Positions 7,781 to 16,905 of a DNA stretch of 64,000 nucleotides are shown here, one piece after another. Made by a program: the position numbers and the translations under genes. The notes under the pieces are model-generated. The model did no database searches. It saw nothing but the letters and a program-made list of their open reading frames with translations, and was not told where the DNA came from. Numbering within the stretch: the first letter of the stretch is position 1; every line of letters starts with the position of its first letter. Origin of the DNA: Kribbella rubisoli (lineage in GTDB: Bacteria > Actinomycetota > Actinomycetes > Propionibacteriales > Kribbellaceae); NCBI RefSeq assembly GCF_004217145.1, contig NZ_SHKR01000011.1, positions 248,001 through 312,000 on the forward strand, given 5' to 3'.

Positions 7781-9538
7781 CTACGGGAGGGCGTCGAGGT
7801 ACGGCGCGTGGCTGTTCTGGAACTCCCAGTTGTAGTAGTGGTCCCAGTTGATCGACCACGTCATCAGCCCACGGAAGCCCGGTGAAGCGCCGCCGCGGAG
7901 GCTGTAGCCGCCGCAGTTCTGGCCCTTCACCAAGCAGTCGAGCGCCTCGTGCACGGCTGCCGGGGCGGTGTAGCCGTTGCCTGCGCTGACTGCTGCCGGG
8001 AGCCCGATACCGATCTGGTCGTCGCGCAGTCCCGGGAACGTCTGTCCGGTGTTCGCCACCGGGAAACCGGCCTTGACCATGTCGGTCATGGCGATGTGGA
8101 AGTCGGCGCCGCCCATGTTGTGGTACTGGTTGTCCAGCCCCATGACCGGACCGGAGTTGTAGTCCTGGACGTGGAGGACGGTCAGCGAGTCCCGCAGCGC
8201 ATGGATGACCGGCAGGTACGAACCGGTCCGGTTGTCGCCGCCACCTGCGCCGCCGTAGAACTGGTAGCCGACCTGCACGAAGAACGTCTCCGGCGCCATC
8301 GTCAGCACGAAGCCGGACCCGTACTTCGCCTTCAACGTCTTCAGCGCCGAGATCAGGTTGACGATCACCGGAGTGGTCGGGTTGCGGAAGTCGGTGTCAC
8401 CCGCATTGAGGTACAGCGAGTGCCCTTCGAAGTCGATGTCGAGCCCGTCCAGCCCGTAGCGGTCGATGATCGCGCTGACAGAGCTGACGAACGCGTCGCG
8501 GGCGGCTGCGGTGGTGAGCTGCACCTGTCCGTTCGCACCGCCGATGGAGATCAGCACCTTCTTACCGGCGGCCTGCTTGGCGCGGATAGCGCTCACGAAC
8601 TCCGCATCGCTCTCCACATTCGGACACTCGGACGCAGGACACCTGTTGAACCGGATGTCTCCCGACGTGACGCTTGTCGGCTCTCCGAAGGCCAGATCGA
8701 TGATGTCCCACTGGTCCGGTACGTCGGCCATCCGCACATACCCGGATCCGTTCGCAAAGCTCGCGTGCAGGTAGCCGATCAGCGCATGCTTCGCCAAGCC
8801 GCTACTCGTACAGCCTCCTGTCGTACCTGACGTGGCCGCAGACCGAGGCGACTCACCGACGCTGTTGTATGCCGCCACCGAATAGCTGTGGCTACTGCAC
8901 GCCTGGAGTCCGCTGATGGTGGCCGTAGTTCCGGTGACGGTCTGGACGACGCTGGTGCCTTCATAGACCCGGTAGCCGGTGACGATGCCTGTCGAAGCCG
9001 GCCAGCTCAACGAGATGGCGGAGTTGGTCGCGCTGGTGACAGTCGGCGTACCAGGAGCGGCCGGAGCACCCGGCGTACCGCCAGGACCGTCCAGAGTGAA
9101 GTCATCCGCCTGGTACGCCGGTTGCCCGTACCAGCCGTGCACGTAGATCTGTGCAGACGTCTGACTCGCTCCCGTTGTGAAGGAGAGACTCAGCTGCGTG
9201 AAGCTCGCCGCCGACGGCGTCCAGGTGGACGAACCACCTGTGACCCCGAGGTACACGTACGAGCCGCGCACCCAGCCCGACAACGTGTACGCCGTGTTGG
9301 GCTGCACCGACACCGTTTGACTGCACTGGGCGTAATCGGAGCTCGTCACCGCACCGTTCAACGCAAAGCCGCCACTGCGAGTCGGACTGCTGACCACCGA
9401 CCCACCCGAGCAGCTCCACCCACTCAACGAACCGGACTCGAACCCAGGGTTGCTCAGAATATTCGCCGCCTGCGCCGGCACCGTGACCCCGGCCGCCAGC
9501 AATACCCCGACCACCACAGCAAGCCACCGTGCACGCAT
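7781..9538 (-). CDS. Secreted GH18 chitinase with CBM and fibronectin type III domains
   Basis: Exported chitin hydrolase of 585 residues. A signal peptide ends near VPAQA; residues ~25-155 look like a carbohydrate-binding jelly roll (NILSNPGFESGSLSGW start); residues ~160-245 are a fibronectin type III linker domain; the rest is a family 18 barrel with the catalytic motif DGLDIDFEG (Glu as acid/base). The C terminus has the usual GLMTWSINWDHYY strand. Monocistronic, with an 8-nt-arm inverted repeat 16 bp upstream of the start that may be its operator. Confidence 0.92.
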   Translation of the reverse strand: MRARWLAVVVGVLLAAGVTVPAQAANILSNPGFESGSLSGWSCSGGSVVSSPTRSGGFALNGAVTSSDYAQCSQTVSVQPNTAYTLSGWVRGSYVYLGVTGGSSTWTPSAASFTQLSLSFTTGASQTSAQIYVHGWYGQPAYQADDFTLDGPGGTPGAPAAPGTPTVTSATNSAISLSWPASTGIVTGYRVYEGTSVVQTVTGTTATISGLQACSSHSYSVAAYNSVGESPRSAATSGTTGGCTSSGLAKHALIGYLHASFANGSGYVRMADVPDQWDIIDLAFGEPTSVTSGDIRFNRCPASECPNVESDAEFVSAIRAKQAAGKKVLISIGGANGQVQLTTAAARDAFVSSVSAIIDRYGLDGLDIDFEGHSLYLNAGDTDFRNPTTPVIVNLISALKTLKAKYGSGFVLTMAPETFFVQVGYQFYGGAGGGDNRTGSYLPVIHALRDSLTVLHVQDYNSGPVMGLDNQYHNMGGADFHIAMTDMVKAGFPVANTGQTFPGLRDDQIGIGLPAAVSAGNGYTAPAAVHEALDCLVKGQNCGGYSLRGGASPGFRGLMTWSINWDHYYNWEFQNSHAPYLDALP

Positions 9539-9554
9539 GGAACCTCCTCGACGA

Positions 9555-9584
9555 TGGATTTAGTAGAGAGCCTCCATAAATCCA
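9555..9584. promoter_or_regulatory. Inverted repeat upstream of chitinase
   Basis: Perfect arms tggattta and taaatcca separated by 14 nt, immediately upstream of the chitinase ribosome binding site. The spacing (about two helical turns between half-site centres) suits a dimeric repressor. No regulator gene is adjacent. Confidence 0.45.
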
Positions 9585-9645
9585 CGTCAACGCATCAACC
9601 ACGGCGGGTATCCGACGCTGTCGGGATCCGGCCTAGGGCGAGCGC

Positions 9646-10092
9646 GTGAGCGACATCGACTGGGGTGACGGAACGTACGAGACCACGGCGGCCGACTTGT
9701 TGCCGGCAGCTCGCGAGCTGGTCGACGCCGCCGAGGTCAAACCCGGCGAACACGTCGTCGACGTCGGCGCGGGCACCGGTCAGAATCCCGCAGCCGGCCG
9801 CATCGACTGGCATGACCCCGCGGCACTCTCCACCCTCTTCGCCCCGCACGGCTACCAGGTCACCGCGACAACCCTCGAGCTCGAGGTCGTCACACCGTCC
9901 GCGGAGGACTACTGGGACACCCGCATCGCCAACCACCCACTCGGCGTCTCGACCTTTCCCCTCCTGCAACAAGCAGGCCGCCTCGACGAAGTACGAACCC
10001 GATCCCTCCAGACACTCGCCGACAACTGGACCGACACAACCGGCCAGGTCCGCCTGCCCGCGCAGTACCTGTTGGCGACAGCCACCCGCTGA
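9646..10092 (+). pseudogene. Internally deleted class I methyltransferase
   Basis: The N-terminal ~50 residues match SAM-dependent methyltransferases up to motif I (VVDVGAGTG), after which the frame jumps straight into the late part of such proteins (ALSTLFAPHGYQVT and the conserved EDYWD segment). The central Rossmann strands that complete the SAM pocket are gone, leaving 148 residues against a usual 250-270. The GTG at 9646 is the likely start. The reading frame is intact, so the loss was in frame; activity is unlikely. Confidence 0.7.
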
Positions 10093-10239
10093 TCGTTGGC
10101 AGATTTTCGCCAGCGGCCAGTGTCAGCCAAAACCGTGTAGCCGGAGTCACGGATTGGCAGGCTCTTCGGCGTCCGTGCTCGGGGGCGGGCGGCCGGGGCT
10201 ACAGCCCACGGCCAGGACAACATGCCGTGGAGGCATCAC

Positions 10240-13224
10240 GTGAACCATCCCAACCTGCGCAGGCGTGCCGCACTCTTGGCGGGCGCCGCGCTGATCACCA
10301 CCGCCTTGGTGGCTCCACCAGGATCAGCAACCCCTCTCGACACCCCACACGGCCGATCGAGCTTCGCGCCCGGCCGCTACGTCGTGACGCTGGCAGACAA
10401 GCCGCTGGCGACGTACCAGGGCGGGGTTACCGGGCTCAAGGCCACCAAGCCGGCCACCGGTCGCAAGGTCGAGGTCAACACCAGCAACGCGAAGGCGTAC
10501 CGGTCCTTCCTGACCGGCAAGCACTCACAGGTCGCTGCAGAGGTCGGAGCCAAGGTCGACCACGACTACTCGACCACTCTGAACGGCTTCGCTGCCTCTC
10601 TGACCTCCAAGCAGGTCAACGAGCTCAGCAAGACGCCTGGTGTCGTATCCGTCGTACCTGACCAGCTGCACGTCGCTCTGGACGACCGCAAGTCGACCGA
10701 CTTCCTCAAACTGTCCGGCAAGACCGGCGTCTGGAACGCACTCGGCGGGACCGCGACCGCGGGCCAGGGTGTCGTTGTCGGTGTCGTCGACACAGGCATC
10801 TGGCCGGAGAGCGCGTCGTTGTCGGGCCCCGAGCTCGGGACGAAGCCGCCGACCGCAGCAGACCCGTACCGGCCGTACCTGTCCGGCTCGACGACCGTCA
10901 TGGAGAAGGCAGACGGAGGTACCTTCACCGGTAGCTGCGAGGCCGGTGAGGACTTCACCGCCGACCAGTGCAACACCAAGCTGATCAGTGCGAAGTACTT
11001 CGGCGACGGGTGGCTCAGCCTGGTCCCACCGGACCAGCGGGCCGACTACGTCTCCCCACGCGACGGCGAGGGCCACGGAACCCACACCGCGACCACTGCG
11101 GCCGGGCGGGCGAATGTGGACGTCTCGGTCGGCGGTGTCGGCTTCGGTACGGTCACCGGCGTCGCTCCGGCCGCCAAGATCGCTGTGTACAAGGCACTCT
11201 GGTCCGGCAAGGACGGCCAGAACTCCGGCGGTCTCACCTCTGACATCCTCTCCGCCATCGACCAGGCGGTCGCGGACGGCGTCGACGTCATCAACTACTC
11301 GGTCGGCTCGATCTTCGAGTCCGCGCACACCGATCCGATCCAGCTGGCGTTCCTGTCGGCAGCGTCGGCCGGTGTCTTTGTCTCTGCTGCCGGCGGCAAC
11401 TCCGGCCCGGACGCGTCGACGCTCGACAACACGTCCCCCTGGGTGACCACAGTCGGCGCCACCACGGTCGCGCCGTACGAAGGCACTGTCGTGCTGGGCA
11501 ACGGCCAGAAGTACGCCGGTCTCAGCACGACGGTGGCGATGCCTACGGGCAGCAAGCCGCTGGTCAGCCCGGCCGCGGTCAAGAACGAGAGTGCCAGCGA
11601 CGCAGACGCATTGCTCTGTATGCCGAACACTCTGGACCCGAGCAAGACGGTCGGGACGATCGTCGCCTGCGAGCGGGGTGTCAACGCCCGCGTGGACAAG
11701 TCCACCGAGGTGAAGCGGGCGGGTGGTGTCGGGATGGTGCTGCTCAACCTGTTCCCGCAGGACGTGGTCGGCGACTCCCACGCCGTACCGACTGTGCACG
11801 TCAACGCACCGGACGCGCTGTCGATCAAGGCGTACGCCGCGCAGGACGGTGCGACAGCTGAACTCGTACCGGGCAACACGACCAGCACCAAGACGCCGTA
11901 CCCGCAGATGGCCGACTTCTCGTCGCGCGGCCCTTCGCTGGCGAGTCACGGCAACCTGTTGAAGCCCGACCTTGCTGCGCCGGGTGTGAACATCCTGGCT
12001 GCTGTCGCACCGCCCACCAACAACGGCCAGAGCTATGCGTTCCTCTCCGGTACGTCGATGGCCGCACCGCACGTGGCGGGACTGGCGGCGCTCTACCTGT
12101 CGAAGCACCCGGACTGGTCGCCGATGGCAGTCAAGTCCGCCCTGATGACCACCGCCGGGAATGTGCTCACTTCGACCGGGTCCGTCGACAGCAACCCGTT
12201 CGATGCAGGTGCCGGCGAGGTGCAGCCGTCCAAGATGCTGGATCCCGGTCTGGTCTACGACTCGGGTGACACGGACTGGCTGGGCTACCTGGAAGGCAGT
12301 GGCGTCAACACCGGCACCGGAGTGCCTGCGATCAACCCGAGCGACTACAACGCTCCGTCGATCGCGGTCGGCCAGTTGTTGGGCACTCAGACCATCACCC
12401 GTCGCGTGACCGCAGTGACCCCAGGCCTGTACCGGGCGACGGTCTCCGTGCCGGGAATGAAGGCAGTGGTGACACCGTCGATCCTGAACTTCACAGAAGC
12501 GGGTCAGACCAAGACGTTCAAGGTGAAGCTCACGCTGGACACCGCTGACTCCGGTGCGACGACGAGTGGTTGGCTGACCTGGCAGGGTGGTGGGAAGACA
12601 GTGCGCAGCCCCATCGTCGCGGTACCGACCTCCGTGCTCGCTCCGACCGCAGTGTCCGGGTCGGGCGCTGCCGGCTCGGTGTCGTTCACTGCCACCGCTG
12701 GCAAGGCCGGCGCACCGATCCACTCGTACGGCGTGGTGTCGGCTCCTCTGGTCGCCGGTGCGGTGCCTGCTGGTGCTGCGGATGCCGATCTGCCGGACTA
12801 CCCGGTAACGGCCACCGCACAGACCAAGGCGGTGCAGTGGAACATCAAGACCGTGGACCCGGCCGGCAGCATCTGGCTGGTGCTCTACAAGGTCGTGAAC
12901 GGTCAGAAGCAGTTCCTGTCGTTCGTCGGTGACGGTTCGAACCAGGCGTCCGCCAGCGTGCCTGCACCTGCTGCCGGCGTCTGGGGCGTTCTCGCGATCA
13001 CCCTGTCCAACCCGCCCGGCGCGGACACGACGGAGTACACGATGCAGACCAACGTCGTGACGGCCTCGTCGGGCAGCACGCTCAAGACGTCGCCTCCGGT
13101 GGCTCCGGGCGCGTTCAAGCCCTTCCAGGTCACCGCGTCCTGGTCGGGGCTGCCGACCGACAAGCGCTCGACCGGGTTCGTCGAGTTCCCGAACCGGGCC
13201 GGGACGGTGGTGACGATCAACTAG
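10240..13224 (+). CDS. Secreted subtilisin-like serine protease (S8) with PA insert
   Basis: Large exported protease of 994 residues. GTG 10240 is preferred because GGAGG lies 6 nt before it. In order: signal peptide (LLAGAALITTALVAPPGSA), an I9-type propeptide ending near VPDQLHV, the S8 domain with catalytic Asp (VVDTGIWPES), His (GHGTHTATTAAG) and Ser (GTSMAAPHVAG), a protease-associated insert (TEVKRAGGVGMVLLN) between His and Ser, then a ~300-residue beta-rich C-terminal region. This layout resembles plant cucumisin-type subtilases. The stop overlaps the stop of the convergent regulator gene by 3 bp. Confidence 0.92.
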   Translation: MNHPNLRRRAALLAGAALITTALVAPPGSATPLDTPHGRSSFAPGRYVVTLADKPLATYQGGVTGLKATKPATGRKVEVNTSNAKAYRSFLTGKHSQVAAEVGAKVDHDYSTTLNGFAASLTSKQVNELSKTPGVVSVVPDQLHVALDDRKSTDFLKLSGKTGVWNALGGTATAGQGVVVGVVDTGIWPESASLSGPELGTKPPTAADPYRPYLSGSTTVMEKADGGTFTGSCEAGEDFTADQCNTKLISAKYFGDGWLSLVPPDQRADYVSPRDGEGHGTHTATTAAGRANVDVSVGGVGFGTVTGVAPAAKIAVYKALWSGKDGQNSGGLTSDILSAIDQAVADGVDVINYSVGSIFESAHTDPIQLAFLSAASAGVFVSAAGGNSGPDASTLDNTSPWVTTVGATTVAPYEGTVVLGNGQKYAGLSTTVAMPTGSKPLVSPAAVKNESASDADALLCMPNTLDPSKTVGTIVACERGVNARVDKSTEVKRAGGVGMVLLNLFPQDVVGDSHAVPTVHVNAPDALSIKAYAAQDGATAELVPGNTTSTKTPYPQMADFSSRGPSLASHGNLLKPDLAAPGVNILAAVAPPTNNGQSYAFLSGTSMAAPHVAGLAALYLSKHPDWSPMAVKSALMTTAGNVLTSTGSVDSNPFDAGAGEVQPSKMLDPGLVYDSGDTDWLGYLEGSGVNTGTGVPAINPSDYNAPSIAVGQLLGTQTITRRVTAVTPGLYRATVSVPGMKAVVTPSILNFTEAGQTKTFKVKLTLDTADSGATTSGWLTWQGGGKTVRSPIVAVPTSVLAPTAVSGSGAAGSVSFTATAGKAGAPIHSYGVVSAPLVAGAVPAGAADADLPDYPVTATAQTKAVQWNIKTVDPAGSIWLVLYKVVNGQKQFLSFVGDGSNQASASVPAPAAGVWGVLAITLSNPPGADTTEYTMQTNVVTASSGSTLKTSPPVAPGAFKPFQVTASWSGLPTDKRSTGFVEFPNRAGTVVTIN

Positions 13225-13970
13225 ATCCAGCGGCGGCGGGCAGCTTGAACGCCCGCCTGGAACCGGGTCTGCGCGCCGAGCGCATCCATCAGCGCGCGGA
13301 CCCGGCGCTGGGTCGTCCGGGGACTGATCCGCAACCGCCGGCTGATCATGTCGTCGGTCGCCCCGCCGGCCAGCAGCAACAAGATGTCCCGGTCGGGCTC
13401 TGTCAGCGCCGGCACCTCACCGCTCGCCAGCAACGCGGGCATCGGGATCGCCAGTGCCCAGAGCATCTCGAACGTCGCGATCAGCCCGTCCAGCAGGCCC
13501 GACGAACGGATCAGCAGGTTCGACTCGGCCGGCGCCCGCTTGGTCAGCCCGATCAACGCGGTGTCGTCGTCCCCCACCGCCATCTTCATCGGCACCTGCG
13601 CCAGAACCCGGCTGACCTCACCGGCCGCCTGCAACTCCGGCAGCACGCCCATGATGTCCTCGGACTCGAAGACCTCCGTCCCGTAGATCGCCCGGTACTC
13701 GATCCCGTCGGCCAGCCGGTCCAGCTCGAGCTTCTGTTGCGTCGACGGCGGCGTGACGTACGGCGGCCGATCCAGCACCCGGACCTCCCGGCGAGACCCC
13801 TTCTGCAGCTCCTCGTACGCCCGCAGCAGCGTCGGCCCGTCCTCGATCAGCTCGACCTGATTCCCTTCCAGGACCGGCGTCCCGCGCCGGCCCCGCAAGT
13901 CGTCGGCCACACTCCGCAACCGCGCCAACTGCACATCCAGCTCGTCGAGCGGATCAACCACCACCATCAC
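13221..13970 (-). CDS. LuxR-type helix-turn-helix regulator
   Basis: A 249-residue regulator with a LuxR-family C-terminal DNA-binding domain (LTEPDRDILLLLAGGATDDM, then the recognition helix SPRTTQRRVRALMDALG). The N-terminal ~170 residues show no receiver Asp pocket and resemble the sensor half of TrmB/LuxR-like actinobacterial regulators. Several start codons lie close together (13970, 13967 and a GTG at 13964); GAGGGG fits the last best. Its stop is shared with that of the subtilase gene. The target is unknown; the protease is a candidate only by position. Confidence 0.75.
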   Translation of the reverse strand: MMVVVDPLDELDVQLARLRSVADDLRGRRGTPVLEGNQVELIEDGPTLLRAYEELQKGSRREVRVLDRPPYVTPPSTQQKLELDRLADGIEYRAIYGTEVFESEDIMGVLPELQAAGEVSRVLAQVPMKMAVGDDDTALIGLTKRAPAESNLLIRSSGLLDGLIATFEMLWALAIPMPALLASGEVPALTEPDRDILLLLAGGATDDMISRRLRISPRTTQRRVRALMDALGAQTRFQAGVQAARRRWI

Positions 13971-14058
13971 CCCTCACCGACGCCAAAACGCCCCCACACT
14001 AAACCGCGTCAAGTAAGCCGCACAGCCGCATCTCACCGCGTGCTGCCTCTCGAGGGCG

Positions 14059-14427
14059 CTACGGGCCGCAGGCGAGACAGGGCCAGGGCCTGCCGCAGCG
14101 GGAGCATCTGCCGTCGGGGGCGGGGACCGGTAGCCAGATGGCGGGTGCCGGCCTGGTGTGGCCTTCGCGGCCGGTGGAGTCCGGTGCGGCTTCGCGGATG
14201 GAGGGCCGGGGATCTTGGGCCCAGTGGAGTTGGGTGCGGCCGCCAGTGCCGTGAGCGGTCAGGAGGGCGTCAATGCCGGCGTCCCAGGTGGAGGTGCCGG
14301 GGTGTGGGCCGCGCCAGCGGAGGGTGGCTGCGCCGTCGGACCACTCCACGCCCTCGGCGAGGATCGCGGTGGGGTTGGTGTGGCGGACCAGACGGAAGAG
14401 GCGGACCTGTCGCTGCAGCGTGTTCAC
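14059..14427 (-). CDS. Small protein with C-terminal zinc-binding motif
   Basis: Only the C-terminal part of a much longer minus-strand open frame looks real: a GTG at 14427 gives 122 residues. The core (AEGVEWSDGAATLRWRG, then a TSTWDAGIDALLTAHG helix and a TQLHWAQDP strand) resembles a small actinobacterial family often seen beside XRE regulators. The tail CSRCGRPWPCLAC has four closely spaced Cys that could bind zinc. It is divergent from the XRE regulator at 14563 across a long dyad. Function unknown. The reading upstream of 14427 is an antisense shadow of that regulator. Confidence 0.6.
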   Translation of the reverse strand: MNTLQRQVRLFRLVRHTNPTAILAEGVEWSDGAATLRWRGPHPGTSTWDAGIDALLTAHGTGGRTQLHWAQDPRPSIREAAPDSTGREGHTRPAPAIWLPVPAPDGRCSRCGRPWPCLACGP

Positions 14428-14465
14428 CGCTTCAGCGTCGCCCAGAACGCACTGCGGACAACAGG

Positions 14466-14503
14466 TGTGGGCTGTGGGCTGTGGGAACAGCCCACAGCCC
14501 ACA
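14466..14503. promoter_or_regulatory. 17-bp-arm dyad between XRE gene and zinc-tailed gene
   Basis: Perfect arms tgtgggctgtgggctgt and its complement, with a 4-nt spacer, lie in the 135-bp divergent gap. Each arm is itself built from a 7-nt direct repeat (gtgggct), so the site offers several half-sites in both directions. It could be an operator for the adjacent XRE protein or form a hairpin in the 5' leader of the minus-strand gene. The T-rich run to its right is too far from the stem for a standard terminator. Confidence 0.6.
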
Positions 14504-14562
14504 TGCCCTTGTTTTTCACGGTTTTTGTCGGCGAGGGCTTGTAGCGTCGCGGCACGCACCAC

Positions 14563-15711
14563 ATGAGCTCGAAGCGTGAACGGGGTGGTCCTGTGACATC
14601 TACTACTGAGGCAAGCAGTGCCTTCGGGACGCTCTTGCGGCAGTCCAGGCAGGCGGTCGGCCTGAGCCTGCGGCAACTGGCAGCCCGCGTCGGGTACGAC
14701 CACAGCTACCTGTCGCAGGTGGAGCGCGGGCAGCGGCCGGGCTCTGCGGACTTGGCGCGGCTCTGCGACCGTGAGCTCGGCACCGGCGACCAGCTGACTG
14801 TCACCTTCGAGCGAAGGCCCTCCCACACAGCGCGGCCGGGGCAAACAGCCGACCCGTCGGAGCCGGCTTGGCAGCGGCTGGCCACCGCCGGTGTTGCGGA
14901 CCAGGCGATCGCGCTCGACGATTTCCGGAGTACGCCGCCGCTTGTGCTGCTGCCCGATCTGGTGAGTGAGCTGCAGCTTCTGCAGGCCCGGGGCGGTGAC
15001 GCGCTGCAGGCGGTCGAGCTGAGCATCCTGATCGCAGAGACCCTCACCGGACTTGGCCAACGACGTTCGGCGAGGCGATGGTGGTGGGCCGCCCATGCAT
15101 CCGCAGTCGGCGCCGGAGAGGCGCTCGTGTGTGCGAGAGAGGCAATCAGCGGTCTCGCCGAGCGGCGTCCGTTGCTGACATTGCTGGAGCTGGCCGACAA
15201 AGCGGTCGCGCACCAGTCACCTAGCGCGGTGTCCCGTGCAGCGCGGGCGCTGGTCCTGGCCGAGCTTGGGCAGAGCGAGGAGGTACATCGTGCGCTGCAA
15301 GAGCTTGTGGGCATCGGCGACGACACCCTCGCCGCGCGGCCGGACTGGATGCCCTACCAGCTGCACTGGGCCGAGGGACGAGTGTGCGCGCGACTGGGGT
15401 ACGGCGTACCGGGCTGCATCCTGCTCGAGCGAGCGAGAGAGCTCTGCCCGGAGGGCTGGATCGGCGAACGCGCGAAGCTCGACCTCGCCCAGGCCGAGAG
15501 TCTGGCTGTCGCCGGAGAGGTCCCAGCCGGCCTGGCCATGGCGCTGCGGGTCCTGGTCGAGCTGCCGCATGAGTGGCGCGACCTCTGGGTGGACGACGCT
15601 GCCGATCGAGTGCTCCGCGTAGCGCCCGAGAGCGAGCGCGGTGCAGTGGAGCTACGCAGGCTGCTGGCGACCAAGGGCCGGAGTGTGGGCAGCGGGTCGA
15701 GCTGGAGGTGA
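14563..15711 (+). CDS. XRE-family regulator with TPR-like C-terminal region
   Basis: Regulator of 382 residues. Residues ~22-75 form a lambda-repressor-like HTH (LRQSRQAVGLSLRQLAARVG, YDHSYLSQVERG). The remainder is Ala/Leu-rich and helical, like the tetratricopeptide regions of many actinobacterial XRE regulators. The start may instead be GTG 14593, which still keeps the HTH. It ends 22 bp before ilvE, but the divergent partner across the dyad is the more likely target. Confidence 0.8.
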   Translation: MSSKRERGGPVTSTTEASSAFGTLLRQSRQAVGLSLRQLAARVGYDHSYLSQVERGQRPGSADLARLCDRELGTGDQLTVTFERRPSHTARPGQTADPSEPAWQRLATAGVADQAIALDDFRSTPPLVLLPDLVSELQLLQARGGDALQAVELSILIAETLTGLGQRRSARRWWWAAHASAVGAGEALVCAREAISGLAERRPLLTLLELADKAVAHQSPSAVSRAARALVLAELGQSEEVHRALQELVGIGDDTLAARPDWMPYQLHWAEGRVCARLGYGVPGCILLERARELCPEGWIGERAKLDLAQAESLAVAGEVPAGLAMALRVLVELPHEWRDLWVDDAADRVLRVAPESERGAVELRRLLATKGRSVGSGSSWR

Positions 15712-15733
15712 GGGCAGGGGTAGCGTGCGGTGA

Positions 15734-16870
15734 GTGACAGGTGAACAGCGGACAACGGCAGTGGCAGACAAGTGGGACTTCGCAGTCGAGCTGCGCAGTG
15801 ATCCGGCCGGCGCCGAGGCTCGGGCGGCGGTACTCGCGGACCCGGCGTTCGGGCAGTCGTTCACCGACCACATGGTGGTTGCCAACTGGTCGCTGGATCA
15901 GGGCTGGCACGACGCCAAGGTGACGGCGTACGCGCCGCTGAAGCTGAGCCCCGCAGCTGCTGTCTTCCACTACTCGCAGGAGATCTTCGAGGGACTCAAG
16001 GCGTACCGGCACCCAGACGGCTCGGTCTGGGCCTTCCGACCCGACCGGAACGCCGCCAGGTTCTCCGCAAGCGCGGAGCGGCTGGCGTTGCCGCAGGTGC
16101 CGGAAGACGAGTTCGTCGCAGCACTGCGGGCGCTGGTGACTGTTGACGAAGCCTGGGTGCCGTCAGCCGAAGCCAGCGAGACGAGTCTGTATCTCCGTCC
16201 GTACATGATCGCCACTGAAGCCGCACTGAGCGTCCGGCCGTCGCACGAGGTGCTGTTCGGCGTCATCGCGTCACCAGCCGGTCCGTACTTCAACACCGGC
16301 CCCAAGCCGGTCTCCATCTGGCTGACGACCTCCACCATCCGCGCGACGCCGGGTGGGACGGGCGCGGCCAAGTGCGGCGGCAACTACGCGTCCAGCCTGG
16401 CCGGCCTGGCCGAGGCCGTAGCTAACGGCTGTGAGCAGGTCGCCTTCGTCGACGCGGTCGAGCACAAGTGGCTCGAGGAGATCGGCAGCATGAACATGTT
16501 CTTCGTGTACGCCGATGGCCGCATCGCCACGCCTGAGCTGAACGGCTCGATCCTCGAAGGCGTCACCCGCGCATCCGTGATCGAGCTCGCCGCCGACCTC
16601 GGCCACCCGGTCGAGGAACGCCGGATCTCCGCCGACGAGTGGCGCGACGGCGTACAGAACGGCGAGATCACCGAGGTCTTCGCCTCCGGCACCGCCGCCG
16701 TCATCACCCCGATCGGCCGCGTCGCCTGGCCCGAGGGCGATCTGACGATCGGCGACCACTCCGTCGACTACGGCGTCGGCCCTGTCACCGCGAAGATTCG
16801 CTCCACGCTGCTCGACCTCCAGTACGGCCGCACCCCGGACACCCGCGGCTGGCTCACGCGCCTGGCTTGA
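15734..16870 (+). CDS. ilvE: Branched-chain amino acid aminotransferase
   Basis: PLP enzyme of fold type IV interconverting Val, Leu and Ile with their 2-oxo acids, the last step of branched-chain synthesis and the first of breakdown. 378 residues, normal length. The PLP lysine is K213 in AAKCGGNYASSL; the substrate-side motif EEIGSMNMFFV and the C-terminal ASGTAAVITPIG phosphate-binding loop are present. GTG start at 15734. It stands alone, not with ilvBNC. Confidence 0.93.
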   Translation: MTGEQRTTAVADKWDFAVELRSDPAGAEARAAVLADPAFGQSFTDHMVVANWSLDQGWHDAKVTAYAPLKLSPAAAVFHYSQEIFEGLKAYRHPDGSVWAFRPDRNAARFSASAERLALPQVPEDEFVAALRALVTVDEAWVPSAEASETSLYLRPYMIATEAALSVRPSHEVLFGVIASPAGPYFNTGPKPVSIWLTTSTIRATPGGTGAAKCGGNYASSLAGLAEAVANGCEQVAFVDAVEHKWLEEIGSMNMFFVYADGRIATPELNGSILEGVTRASVIELAADLGHPVEERRISADEWRDGVQNGEITEVFASGTAAVITPIGRVAWPEGDLTIGDHSVDYGVGPVTAKIRSTLLDLQYGRTPDTRGWLTRLA

Positions 16871-16905
16871 TGCCGTTTGTCCCCGGCGCCAGCTAGGTTG
16901 GCACC

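Noticed and set aside
10525..12723. A 732-codon minus-strand open frame
   Set aside because: Fully antisense to the subtilase gene, with no recognisable motif.
14428..15213. N-terminal part of a long minus-strand open frame over the XRE gene
   Set aside because: Only the part after 14427 resembles a real family; the rest is the shadow of the XRE regulator.
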